From Labilibacter sediminis (GTDB taxonomy: Bacteria; Bacteroidota; Bacteroidia; Bacteroidales; Marinilabiliaceae), in contig NZ_VCHY01000019.1 in the NCBI RefSeq assembly GCF_005877885.1, forward strand, positions 61,740 to 125,739: 64,000 nt of DNA, written 5' to 3'. A program made the position numbers and the translations under genes. The notes below the pieces were generated by a model, which made no database searches, was not told where the DNA came from, and worked only from the letters and a program-made list of their open reading frames with translations. This document shows, piece by piece, positions 38,795 through 47,276 of this stretch (within the stretch, counting starts at the first letter, position 1; the number at the start of each line of letters is the position of its first letter).

Positions 38795-39155
38795 TTAATT
38801 TAAGTGATGATAGATTGTTGAATTAATTGAGGATAAGATGAAAATTCCTTTTGCCCAGAAAGAAAACCGCAATATTTTTCAATCAATCTATCACCGAACT
38901 CAAGTTGTAAATTTAAAAGCCGTAAAACCGTAATTTTAGTGCCACCTATTAACAGTAAAATCACAGCTTAAAACAGTTCTAGTTTCATTGATTAGTATGT
39001 TTGTTGATCTAAAGTGATTCGTTAATCTAAATTAAATCAGGTCTCTAAACTCCTTCAAAAACTACAGACACATTCAATAAATGAATATCTGATTAATCAA
39101 AGAACTATAACTGCTTTAAAACGTGCTTTTCTTTTTAAGAAGTTAAATACTTCTG
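38795..39155. other. intergenic region between eda and kdgK
   Basis: 361 bp without a gene. It holds a widely spaced inverted repeat (GATAGATTG at 38809-38817 and CAATCTATC at 38884-38892) and no operator match. I see no convincing minus-strand TAnnTTTG box for eda here. Confidence 0.4.
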
Positions 39156-40193
39156 TTATCTTGAAACTCTACCTGAAGCATCACCACCCATAAGTTTTTC
39201 AACTTCTTCAACGGTTGCCAGGTTATAGTCACCGTGAATAGTATGTTTAAGACATGATGCTGCTGTGGCAAAGTTTAATGCTTTCTGATCGTCCCCTTCA
39301 TAGGTTAACAGACCATAAATAAGTCCACCCATAAATGAATCGCCACCACCAACACGGTCAACAATATGTGTAATTTGGTATGTTGGAGCCTGGAATAATG
39401 TTTTACCATCGTAAAGAACTCCCGACCAGGAATTGTGATTGGCGTTAATCGATCCTCTAAGTGTTGTAATTACTTTTTTAACCCTTGGGAATTTCTGCAT
39501 TATTTTCTGAGATACGCTTCTGTAGGCTTCTGCCTCTACGTGACCATCAGTTACATCAACACCATCAGGATGGATGTCAAGCATCATAGCAGCATCTTCT
39601 TCGTTTCCTAAAACAATGTCGCATCCTGCTACCAATTCAGGCATTACTTCGCCGCCTGTTTTACCATATTTCCAAAGGTTTTTACGGTAGTTAAGGTCTG
39701 TAGATACGGTTACACCTAAACGGTTGGCTACTTGAATTGCTTCTAAACATGCATCAGCAGCCCCTTGCGATACAGCAGGAGTAATTCCAGTCCAGTGAAA
39801 GAAATCAGCATCTTTTAAAACTTCTTCCCAGTTCACCATTCCCGGCTTAATTTGTGAAAATGCAGAGTGAGCTCTGTCATATACTACTTTACTTGCACGT
39901 GCAACAGCACCTGTTTCTAAATAGTAGGTACCTAATCTATCTCCTCCATATACAATACTGTCAACGTTAACGGAATGTTTTAGTAGTTCCATTTTACATG
40001 CTTTAGCGATGTCGTTTTCAGGTAAACGTGTTACAAAAGAAACATCTACTCCATAATTGGCTAATGAAACTGCTACATTAGCTTCACCACCACCATAAGA
40101 AGCTTTAAATTCAGTTGCTTGAGAAAAGCGTTGATACTGTGGGGTTACAAAACGGAGCATAATTTCTCCGAAGGTTACTACTTTTTTTGCCAT
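39156..40193 (-). CDS. kdgK: 2-keto-3-deoxygluconate kinase, PfkB family
   Basis: Phosphorylates KDG to KDPG with ATP, 345 aa. The PfkB N-terminal signature is GGGEANVAVSLANYG, and the C-terminal one is DRVGGGDSFMGGLIYGLL, where Asp is the catalytic base. It starts with MAKKVVTFGEIMLRF, the typical KdgK N-terminus. The gene lies 12 bp downstream of uxaC and is surely co-transcribed with it. An internal insert around HPDGVDVTDGHVEAEAY is also seen in other Bacteroidota KdgK proteins. Confidence 0.93.
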   Translation of the reverse strand: MAKKVVTFGEIMLRFVTPQYQRFSQATEFKASYGGGEANVAVSLANYGVDVSFVTRLPENDIAKACKMELLKHSVNVDSIVYGGDRLGTYYLETGAVARASKVVYDRAHSAFSQIKPGMVNWEEVLKDADFFHWTGITPAVSQGAADACLEAIQVANRLGVTVSTDLNYRKNLWKYGKTGGEVMPELVAGCDIVLGNEEDAAMMLDIHPDGVDVTDGHVEAEAYRSVSQKIMQKFPRVKKVITTLRGSINANHNSWSGVLYDGKTLFQAPTYQITHIVDRVGGGDSFMGGLIYGLLTYEGDDQKALNFATAASCLKHTIHGDYNLATVEEVEKLMGGDASGRVSR

Positions 40194-40205
40194 GGTTTTG
40201 TATAA

Positions 40206-41612
40206 TTAAAATTTTAAATATGATTTAGCGTTGTTGTATGATATGCCTTCAACTAAGGATTTTAGGATAGATTCATCATCCGGGATTAAACCTTTCTCTA
40301 CTTGATTTCCAATGTAATTACAGGCAATTCTTCTGAAATATTCGTGTCTTGGATAGGATAGGAAACTTCTGGAATCAGTTACCATTCCTACAAAGCGACT
40401 TAAAAGACTAAGAGATGATAGGTCGTCTAAGTGACGTTCCATTCCAATTTTTTGATCCAAGAACCACCAGGCTGCTCCGTAAGTAACTTTTGATGCAGAA
40501 GAACCATCCGTAAAGTTTCCGCACATGGTCAGCATCATTGCATTATCGGCAGGGTTTAAATTATAAAGAATTGTTTGTGCTAATTGATCAGTACTATCTA
40601 ATAAGTTTAAAAACTGTGACATTTTTATACTTGGCGTTGAATCACCAATTGAATCAAACCCTGTATCTGCACCTAATAAATTAAATTTACGAGTATTGTT
40701 ATTTCTAATGGCGCCAACGTGAAATTGTTGAGTCCAACCTCTTTTGTGGTTCATTCTGCTTAATTCTGCCATTACGGCAGTACAGTATTTTTCTTTTTCT
40801 TCTATGGTGATGCTATTGCCGGCTAGAAGTTTTTTAAAAATTACTGCTACTTCCTTATCTGTATATAGAGCATAAAAGAAACGGTCAGGACCGCTGTCAG
40901 ATATTCGCGCTCCCATACTATGAAAAAATGCATGACGACTATCTAAAGCTTCAATTAATTCACTGTAGGTGGAGATTGAAATGTCGGCTGAAGTTCCAAG
41001 TTTTTCGATATAGGTGATAAATGATGGTATATCGTCCGTTTTTAAAACATTATCGGCTCTAAACGATGGTAACACTTTTACTTCAAAACCATCTTTAATT
41101 AATTGTTGATGATATTCTAAGAAGTCTGCCGGATCGTCTGTCGTTCCAATCATTTCTACATTCATTTTACGAATTAAATTTTTCGTGCTGAATGCAGGAG
41201 ATTGTAACATTACTGAAGTTTGATTATAAATCTTTTCAGAAGAAGATGGTGATAATAGATCAAAAATATCAAAATATCTGGCTAGCTCTAAATGAGTCCA
41301 GTGGTATAATGGATTAGATACGGTGTTTGGTACTGTTGCTGCCCACTGCATAAATTTTTCTTTATCAGAAACATTCCCAGTGATATCCTTTTCATTCACT
41401 CCGTTTATTCTCATAGCGCGCCACTTATAATGATCACCAGCCAACCACATGTCTCCAAGGTTATTGAATTGATGATCTTCAGCTATCATTTTTGTATTCA
41501 GGTGACAATGAAAATCAATGATGGGTTTTTTTGACGCATAGTTGTGATATAGCTGATGAGCAGTGTCTGTTTCTAAAATGAAATCGTTATGAATAAAAGT
41601 TTTTCTTATCAT
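40206..41612 (-). CDS. uxaC: glucuronate isomerase
   Basis: Isomerises D-glucuronate to D-fructuronate (and D-galacturonate to tagaturonate), 468 aa. The start is set at the ATG at 41612 (MIRKTFIHNDFILET); an ATG 105 bases upstream would add 35 residues not seen in the family. The amidohydrolase-type metal site PIIDFHCHLN is clear, and FHVGAIRNNNTRK and TMCGNFTDGS are further family blocks. It is first in the minus arm; its promoter region holds the operator at 41731-41744. Confidence 0.95.
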   Translation of the reverse strand: MIRKTFIHNDFILETDTAHQLYHNYASKKPIIDFHCHLNTKMIAEDHQFNNLGDMWLAGDHYKWRAMRINGVNEKDITGNVSDKEKFMQWAATVPNTVSNPLYHWTHLELARYFDIFDLLSPSSSEKIYNQTSVMLQSPAFSTKNLIRKMNVEMIGTTDDPADFLEYHQQLIKDGFEVKVLPSFRADNVLKTDDIPSFITYIEKLGTSADISISTYSELIEALDSRHAFFHSMGARISDSGPDRFFYALYTDKEVAVIFKKLLAGNSITIEEKEKYCTAVMAELSRMNHKRGWTQQFHVGAIRNNNTRKFNLLGADTGFDSIGDSTPSIKMSQFLNLLDSTDQLAQTILYNLNPADNAMMLTMCGNFTDGSSASKVTYGAAWWFLDQKIGMERHLDDLSSLSLLSRFVGMVTDSRSFLSYPRHEYFRRIACNYIGNQVEKGLIPDDESILKSLVEGISYNNAKSYLKF

Positions 41613-41730
41613 GATGATATAAGATTCTAATGTGAAATTAACTCCGTTAACGAACACGAAATTACATGCAAAAATTGAATTTCCAAAAATTTTAACATTT
41701 AATTTTTTTGTAGGCATCTTGCGAAGAGTG

Positions 41731-41744
41731 TGTAATCGATTGGT
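41731..41744. promoter_or_regulatory. LacI-type operator upstream of uxaC
   Basis: TGTAATCGATTGGT, with central CG and ATTG half-site, matching 10 of 14 positions of the 41950 site. The flank TTGCGAAG at 41719-41726 also recurs before the 41950 operator. It lies about 120 nt upstream of the uxaC ATG. Confidence 0.55.
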
Positions 41745-41938
41745 ATACAGGTTTGTGATGAATAATGAAGCGCTTCCCGGATTTGAAGGACATAAAATCA
41801 GGGTACTATCACTAATTTGTAATTATTTTGCTTGTAAGGATTGGAACTAAAAGCCTAATGGGCTTGAGGCAAGAGAGGTTTAGTAATGTGTGCTAGAGGT
41901 GTTTTTTTAAAAAAAATATTAAAAAAAAGGAGAAAAAA

Positions 41939-41969
41939 TTTGCGAAGTGTGCAAACGATTGTATTTTTG
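41939..41969 (+). promoter_or_regulatory. promoter of the lacI-kduI-kduD arm
   Basis: TTTG at 41939-41942 and TATTTTTG at 41962-41969 with a 19-nt spacer, close to the Bacteroidota consensus. The operator at 41950-41963 fills the space between the two boxes. The leader to the ATG at 42142 is about 165 nt. Confidence 0.68.
41950..41963. promoter_or_regulatory. LacI-type operator in the lacI-kduI-kduD promoter
   Basis: TGCAAACGATTGTA, a near-palindrome with a central CG. It is identical to the site at 44042 for 18 bases (AGTGTGCAAACGATTGTA). It overlaps the -7 box, so binding would repress. Confidence 0.75.
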
Positions 41970-42141
41970 TATCGAGATCATTCAGATAAAGTAGAAGGGT
42001 TATAAATTCTTTTTTAATCAGTTTTAAACCAATAACTGTAAAATAAGATATGTAATTTTGATTTGAAATAGTAATTATTGCTATGATTTGAGTATGCCTA
42101 AATAGGTTACGGCTCTCAAACAAATTAAATATATTTAGAGA

Positions 42142-43146
42142 ATGAAACGAGTTACAATTAATGATATAGCAAAAGAATTAAAGGTTACTCCATCTACGGT
42201 ATCGCGTGCTTTAGCGGGTAATACCCGTGTAAGCGTAAAAACCAGAGAGTTGGTTGCTGCGAAGGCAAAGGAGATGGGGTACCAACAAAATGTTATTGCA
42301 TCAGCTTTAAGAAAAGGTAAGAGCGATACCATAGGTATGGTTGTTCCTCGTATAAACAGACATTTTTTTAGTCATGTAATAAGTGGTGTTGAGGAAATAC
42401 TTAATCCGGCTGGCTATAGTCTGGTGATTTGTCAGAGCGGAGAAAGTTTTCTGAAAGAGCAAAAAGCCATAGATATGTTACTGGCTAACCAGGTTGGTGG
42501 AATTATTATATCTCTTTCAGAAAAAACTAAGTGTTTTGATCATCTTCAAAAATTAGTAGATAGAAATATTCCTTTGGTACAGTTTGATCGTGTTCATAAT
42601 GAAATAAGTTGTTCAAAAATATTGAATGATAACTTTAATGGGGCGTACTTAGCAACGAAGCATTTGATTAAAAGCGGGTATAAAAGAATTGGGCATGTTG
42701 GAGGATCGCAGAGTTTAAAAGCATACCGTGAAAGGTATTTAGGTTATTCTAAAGCAATTGAAGAAGAAGGTTTACCTGTTGATTCGGCCTTGGTATATAC
42801 TGATGCTATAACCCGAGAATCTGGATATAATACCGCTATAAAGGCCTTGAGTAGTGTAAAGCCGGATGCTCTTTTTTGTGCTGGTGATTATTGTGCCTTA
42901 GGGGTAATCGATGCCTTGAAGGAGAAGAATATTAGCGTACCAGATGAATTTGGTGTAGTAGGTTTTGCCAATGAACCCTTTGCCGAATTAATGGCTCCTA
43001 CTTTATCGTCGGTTGAGCAAAATGGTTTTGAAATGGGAACCAGAGTGGCCTCTGCCATGATAAAGGATATTGAAGGGAAATATAAAGAAGAAGTTGAGGT
43101 GATCCCAACACGTTTGATCGTAAGGGAATCATCATGGAATAAATAA
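42142..43146 (+). CDS. LacI family transcriptional regulator (uronate locus, plus arm)
   Basis: Regulator of 334 aa. The N-terminal HTH reads ITINDIAKELKVTPSTVSRALAGNTRVSVKTRELV with the classical STVSRAL recognition helix that binds palindromes with a central CG. The hinge contains VIASALRKGKSDTIG, and the sensor domain has GVVGFANEPFAELMAPTLSSV. It lies behind a promoter containing a matching palindrome, so autoregulation is likely. It precedes kduI by 34 bp. The best inference is that it represses both arms and is released by a uronate intermediate such as KDG. Confidence 0.93.
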   Translation: MKRVTINDIAKELKVTPSTVSRALAGNTRVSVKTRELVAAKAKEMGYQQNVIASALRKGKSDTIGMVVPRINRHFFSHVISGVEEILNPAGYSLVICQSGESFLKEQKAIDMLLANQVGGIIISLSEKTKCFDHLQKLVDRNIPLVQFDRVHNEISCSKILNDNFNGAYLATKHLIKSGYKRIGHVGGSQSLKAYRERYLGYSKAIEEEGLPVDSALVYTDAITRESGYNTAIKALSSVKPDALFCAGDYCALGVIDALKEKNISVPDEFGVVGFANEPFAELMAPTLSSVEQNGFEMGTRVASAMIKDIEGKYKEEVEVIPTRLIVRESSWNK

Positions 43147-43180
43147 TACATATTTATACAATAAATTTAAAGCAGTTATT

Positions 43181-44017
43181 ATGAGCTTACAAGTAAGGTA
43201 TGCAGTTCATCCAGAGGATGTAAAAAGTTATGATACGGATCGTATACGTAAGGAGTTTCTTGTAGAAAACTTAATGGTTGACGGCGAGGTAAATATGGTG
43301 TATTCATTTTATGACAGATATATCGTAGGAGGAGTTGTGCCAACAAGTAGTCCAATTAAACTGGAGACTTATGAAGAATTAAAAGCTGAGTATTTTCTTC
43401 AGCGTCGTGAAATGGGTGTTATTAATGTAGGAGGTGATGCTAAGATTACGGTTGACGGGACAGTTTATGAACTAAAGTACAAGGAAGCTTTGTATTTAGG
43501 TAGAGGCTCTAAAGAAGTGGTTTTTGAATCTGTAACTCCGGATCAGCCGGCTCATTTATACATTAATTCAGCACCTGCACATAAAGAGTTTCCTATCAGA
43601 CATGTAACATTAGCCGATGCAAATGTATTACAGTTGGGAGGATTGGAAACTTCTAACGAACGTCAAATTAACCAGCTCCTTGTTAAAGAAGTGGTTCCTA
43701 CCTGTCAGTTACAAATGGGAATGACAGAATTAAAGCCAGGTAGTGTTTGGAATACGATGCCTGCTCATACGCACAATAGAAGAATGGAAGCTTATTTTTA
43801 CTTTGAAGTTCCGGAAAATCAGGCTGTTTGTCATTTTATGGGTGAGCCGGATGAGACACGTCATATATGGATGAAAAATGAAGAGGCAGTGCTTTCTCCT
43901 TCTTGGAGTATTCATAGTGCAGCCGGAACATCTAATTATATTTTTATTTGGGGTATGGCCGGTGAAAATCTGGATTATACGGATATGGATATTAGACAAC
44001 CTAATGAACTAAAGTAG
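43181..44017 (+). CDS. kduI: 5-keto-4-deoxyuronate isomerase
   Basis: Converts 5-keto-4-deoxyuronate (from unsaturated uronates made by pectate or other polysaccharide lyases) to 2,5-diketo-3-deoxygluconate. The 278-aa cupin has the N-terminal family sequence VRYAVHPEDVKSYDTDRIRKEFL. The zinc site is MPAHTHNRRMEAYFYF, with two His and one Glu, plus a His in PSWSIHSAAGTSNY. Length is normal. It lies in the plus arm between lacI and kduD. Confidence 0.96.
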   Translation: MSLQVRYAVHPEDVKSYDTDRIRKEFLVENLMVDGEVNMVYSFYDRYIVGGVVPTSSPIKLETYEELKAEYFLQRREMGVINVGGDAKITVDGTVYELKYKEALYLGRGSKEVVFESVTPDQPAHLYINSAPAHKEFPIRHVTLADANVLQLGGLETSNERQINQLLVKEVVPTCQLQMGMTELKPGSVWNTMPAHTHNRRMEAYFYFEVPENQAVCHFMGEPDETRHIWMKNEEAVLSPSWSIHSAAGTSNYIFIWGMAGENLDYTDMDIRQPNELK

Positions 44018-44041
44018 TTCAGGGATTTTTTTATATCAGTG

Positions 44042-44055
44042 TGCAAACGATTGTA
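44042..44055. promoter_or_regulatory. LacI-type operator between kduI and kduD
   Basis: TGCAAACGATTGTA, identical to the 41950 operator, 25 nt downstream of the kduI stop and 26 nt before the kduD ATG. No TAnnTTTG box is visible around it, so it may act as a roadblock or control a weak internal promoter. Confidence 0.65.
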
Positions 44056-44080
44056 AAGTAACGACATTAAAAAATAAGAT

Positions 44081-44878
44081 ATGATTAACGAATTATTTGA
44101 TTTAACAGGTAAGGTAGCATTAGTTACCGGAGGAACACACGGAATAGGGATGGCTTGTGGTAAAGCCTTAGCCAAAGCTGGTGCAAAACTTTGTGTGAAT
44201 GATTTGAATGATGAAAAGTTAGCTGAATGTAAAGTGGAGTATGCTAAAGACGGTATTGATGTTTTTACGGTTAATTTTAATGTAACAAGCGAAGAGGATG
44301 TGGATAAAGGTATTAGCATCATTGAGTCTGAAGTAGGTCCTGTGGATATTTTAGTAAACAATGCTGGTATTATCAAGCGTGTTCCTATTTTAGATATGCC
44401 CATTAAAGATTTCGAGCAGGTAATAGATGTGGATCTTGTTGCACCTCTTATTGTGGCCAAAAGAGTTGCTCCGGGTATGATTGACCGTCGTCAGGGTAAA
44501 ATTATTAATATGTGCTCAATGATGAGTGTGTACGGACGTCAAAATGTTTCGGCTTATGCTGCTGCTAAAGGTGGTTTAAAACTTTTAACAGAGAATATGA
44601 CTTGTGAGTGGGCTAAATATAACGTGCAAATTAATGGTGTTGGACCAGGTTATATTGCTACGTCTCAAACGGCTCCTATCCGAGTGGATGGCCATCCGTT
44701 TAACGACCTTGTTATGACACGTACTCCTGCTAACCGTTGGGGACAGCCTGAAGATGTTGGTAATGCGAGTCTTTTCTTAGCATCAAAAGCTGCTGATTTT
44801 GTGAATGGTCATATATTATATGTTGATGGCGGAATTTTAGCCAACTTTGGCTACGTGAAAGGCGAAAACGATATTTAG
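44081..44878 (+). CDS. kduD: 2-deoxy-D-gluconate 3-dehydrogenase / KduD-type SDR
   Basis: Short-chain dehydrogenase of 265 aa reducing 2,5-diketo-3-deoxygluconate to KDG. TGGTHGIG (residues 15-22) is the nucleotide motif, NNAG and SAYAAAKGG the catalytic part, and DLVAPLIVAKRVAPGMI a structural helix. It is close to both KduD and gluconate 5-dehydrogenase; the kduI neighbour favours KduD. The start overlaps nothing; the internal operator lies directly before it. Confidence 0.88.
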   Translation: MINELFDLTGKVALVTGGTHGIGMACGKALAKAGAKLCVNDLNDEKLAECKVEYAKDGIDVFTVNFNVTSEEDVDKGISIIESEVGPVDILVNNAGIIKRVPILDMPIKDFEQVIDVDLVAPLIVAKRVAPGMIDRRQGKIINMCSMMSVYGRQNVSAYAAAKGGLKLLTENMTCEWAKYNVQINGVGPGYIATSQTAPIRVDGHPFNDLVMTRTPANRWGQPEDVGNASLFLASKAADFVNGHILYVDGGILANFGYVKGENDI

Positions 44879-44884
44879 AGTTTT

Positions 44885-46060
44885 ATGTTTGTGAATAGTT
44901 TTTTTAAAATGATTACGGTTGCTTGTTTGATTTTTGCATTAGGCAGTTGCAACTGTAATCATAACACAACTTTAGTTTCTGTTGTTAATACAATAGATAT
45001 TGACCGTACAGAAATAGTTAAAGTGGATCTTGGAGAAAGTAGTTCTTCGTTGCATGATGTAATTGTGACTGATAACACGAGTGGAGAAGAGGTGTTGAGC
45101 CAGCTAATTGACAAAGATAAGGATGGTGTTTTTGAAACAATAGCATTTCAAGCATCATTATCTGCCAACGAAGCGAAGCAATATAAAATTAAAGAGGAGA
45201 AAACCTCTTTTGCTTCTTCAGAAGTTAAAACTTTTGCGCGTTTTGTGCCGGAGCGTACAGATGACTTTACATGGGAAAACAACCGGGTTGCTTTTAGGGT
45301 TTATGGTCCTAAAGCACAAGCTATGGTTGAGGATAATATTCCTGGAGGAACATTATCAGGAGGAGTGGATTGTTGGTTAAAAAAAGTGGAGTATTCTATC
45401 ATCGACAAGTGGTATAAAGGAAATATTGATGAACCAGGCTATTACCACATTGATCATGGCGAGGGTTTAGACAATTATCATGTAGGACCTAGTTTAGGTT
45501 GTGGAGGTACTGGTGTAATTGAAGATGGTAAGCTGATAACTTCACTAAATTATACGGCTTATAATGTTCTTACAAATGGACCATTAAGCTCTGAGTTTGA
45601 GTTGGGGTATGCACCTTATGTTGGTACTAAGCATAATATTCAGGAACAAAAAACTGTTTCAATTAATTTGAATGATAATTTCACAAAATTTGAAATCAAA
45701 GTAGATGGTGCTGATACTTTAGTAGCTGGTATAACCTTACATGATAATTTAGGTGTTGTTTCTGTAGATTCAACATCTGCATGGGCCAGTTACTGGACTC
45801 CACATAAAGGTGAAGAATTGGGAACTTCAATTGTTGTTGATCCAAAGTATTATGCTGGTTATTCTCATGTAGTTTCTGATGTTAAAGATAAAAGTCACCT
45901 GTTGGTTCACTTAAAAGTGATCGATGGTAAGGTGGAGTATTACGCAGGTTTCGCATGGAGTGGTAGCAAGCAGTATAAAAATAAAGAAGATTGGGAAGAT
46001 AACTTAACAAAGTTTTCTAAAAGAATTAGCAACCCTTTACAGGTTGAATTTATTCCATAG
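44885..46060 (+). CDS. DUF4861-family lipoprotein in the uronate operon
   Basis: Exported protein of 391 aa with a lipoprotein signal (IFALGSC); an internal ATG at codon 9 is an alternative start. The sequence matches what I know of DUF4861: an N-terminal part with VTDNTSGEEVLSQLIDKDKDG, then DDFTWENNRVAFRVYGP and CWLKKVEYSIIDKWY, plus YHVDHGEG-like YHIDHGEGLDNYHVGPSLGCGG. Family members occur in polysaccharide-utilisation loci for uronate-rich glycans. It starts 7 bp behind kduD, so it is in the operon. A glycan-binding or lyase-related role is possible; none is proven by the sequence. Confidence 0.8.
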   Translation: MFVNSFFKMITVACLIFALGSCNCNHNTTLVSVVNTIDIDRTEIVKVDLGESSSSLHDVIVTDNTSGEEVLSQLIDKDKDGVFETIAFQASLSANEAKQYKIKEEKTSFASSEVKTFARFVPERTDDFTWENNRVAFRVYGPKAQAMVEDNIPGGTLSGGVDCWLKKVEYSIIDKWYKGNIDEPGYYHIDHGEGLDNYHVGPSLGCGGTGVIEDGKLITSLNYTAYNVLTNGPLSSEFELGYAPYVGTKHNIQEQKTVSINLNDNFTKFEIKVDGADTLVAGITLHDNLGVVSVDSTSAWASYWTPHKGEELGTSIVVDPKYYAGYSHVVSDVKDKSHLLVHLKVIDGKVEYYAGFAWSGSKQYKNKEDWEDNLTKFSKRISNPLQVEFIP

Positions 46061-46111
46061 GATTTAGAATAGAACATGTTGTAGGTTTAGAATTTTATAG
46101 TTTTTAGTTGG

Positions 46112-46149
46112 AAAGCGTAAGTAGCCGATTTTGGTTCCTTGCGCTTTTT
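46112..46149 (+). terminator. terminator of the plus-arm uronate operon
   Basis: Stem AAAGCGTAAG / CTTGCGCTTT (46112-46121 with 46138-46147, one G-U pair), followed by T residues. Confidence 0.7.
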
Positions 46150-46285
46150 AATTTATGACCGTTTATTCAGAGTCTTGAGTCTTATAAGTAAAACTTATTG
46201 TAGGATATACTTTGTGTTCTGGTGAGTAAAATGAATAATAATACATTAATGTCAATAATTATACAATTCTATGAAAAAGTATAAT

Positions 46286-46293
46286 TATATTTG
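46286..46293 (+). promoter_or_regulatory. -7 box before the 99-aa Cys-rich ORF
   Basis: TATATTTG, 22 nt before the ATG at 46316. No TTTG at -33. It supports expression of the small ORF. Confidence 0.45.
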
Positions 46294-46315
46294 AACGAGA
46301 ATTTGTGTTAGTACA

Positions 46316-46615
46316 ATGCGGGTTATTAATTCTGGAGGATTAATGCCTTGCATTTTTAAGAGTAAGTATTGGGGTATGATTGGGAATAGACAGAGTTTGG
46401 TGGAGTACAGTGGACTCATTTTTGGTTGTCCTCTGAAAGAGGATGTTAAAGGTTGTGTATTTCGTAAGCTTAGAAAAATGGAATTAAAGGACCGTTTGGC
46501 ATACTGGAAGTGTCTTTCTAATGCGGATAAAGATAAATTAATAAATCATCACTTAATTTGTATTTTCAATAGAGAACAAGTTGAGGTTGATTACGCTCAG
46601 ATGACTTTGGTTTGA
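46316..46615 (+). CDS. hypothetical small Cys/His-rich protein, 99 aa
   Basis: I do not recognise a family. The protein has no signal peptide. Its second half reads FGCPLKEDVKGCVFRKLRKMELKDRL, followed by a helix, then LINHHLICIFNREQ. Cysteines at about 38, 47, 66 and 82 and a HH pair at 78-79 could bind a metal. A -7 box lies directly before it. It is isolated between the uronate operon and a long non-coding stretch. Confidence 0.5.
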   Translation: MRVINSGGLMPCIFKSKYWGMIGNRQSLVEYSGLIFGCPLKEDVKGCVFRKLRKMELKDRLAYWKCLSNADKDKLINHHLICIFNREQVEVDYAQMTLV

Positions 46616-47101
46616 GTCACAGAAACTTTTCTATAAGATATTTCAGAGTATAATTTGGTTGTCAATGTGCGACCTTCTTCAAAATAATAGTGCATAACAG
46701 TATAAATTATGTATGTCATACTCTAGTGTTAATATCCAGTCGATACGAGAACTAGGTTTCAAGATCACTTATAGATTTTCCTTTTGTTTCAAATAATCAA
46801 TCGAAATTTACCGTTTTTTTAATATGCTAATCAGTTAGTTGTTAGGGTAAATGTATGAATCCAATGTCTAAGGAAGTAGTGATGTTGTTTTTATTTAAGT
46901 GTTTTCATACATTGAGAAGCAATAATTTCACCTTAACAGTTTAATAGTATTGAAGAACAAAATCCAACTAATCTCTTCAAATTCCACTTGATCCGTAGGA
47001 TAATTGGTCCCATAAAACTAAAATATTACAAAGGATGATGGAATCCCGATTTGTTTAGTAGTCTCAATTATATCCTTTGTTTACATTCAGTGAACAATCT
47101 T

Positions 47102-47276
47102 TTAACCCGCATTATGTATTAGAACTTCGTCATGAACGTTGAAATCACGATAAAACAAGGCTTTACTGAAACGAGGCATAGCATCGTTCTGGTGAGTTGA
47201 AGTGAAGAAACAAAGTGTCTTGTTTTGAAGTGATTTCAATGTGTAATAGATTTTCTAATGCATAAAGCGGGTTTAA
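47102..47276 (+). repeat. ~175-bp TTAA-bounded inverted-repeat element, copy 2
   Basis: Begins TTAACCCGC and ends GCGGGTTTAA. The terminal repeats share AACCCGC and TTATG-TATTAGAA over about 20 bases, and inner arms TTGAAATCAC / GTGATTTCAA and AAAACAAG / CTTGTTTT pair as well, so the whole element folds back on itself. Compared with copy 3 it shows five substitutions plus end differences. It has no coding capacity and resembles a MITE or REP-type element. Confidence 0.85.

Larger units (their letters stand above)
41613..42141. other. divergent control region of the uronate locus
   Basis: 529 bp between uxaC and the second lacI gene. It contains two operators (41731-41744 and 41950-41963), one clear plus-strand promoter (41939-41969), and a long A/T-rich leader before lacI. 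No gene is seen. Confidence 0.6.

Noticed and set aside
41613..41717. 35-residue N-terminal extension of UxaC from an upstream ATG
   Set aside because: The family starts at about MIRKTFIHNDF, and the extension has no matching residues.
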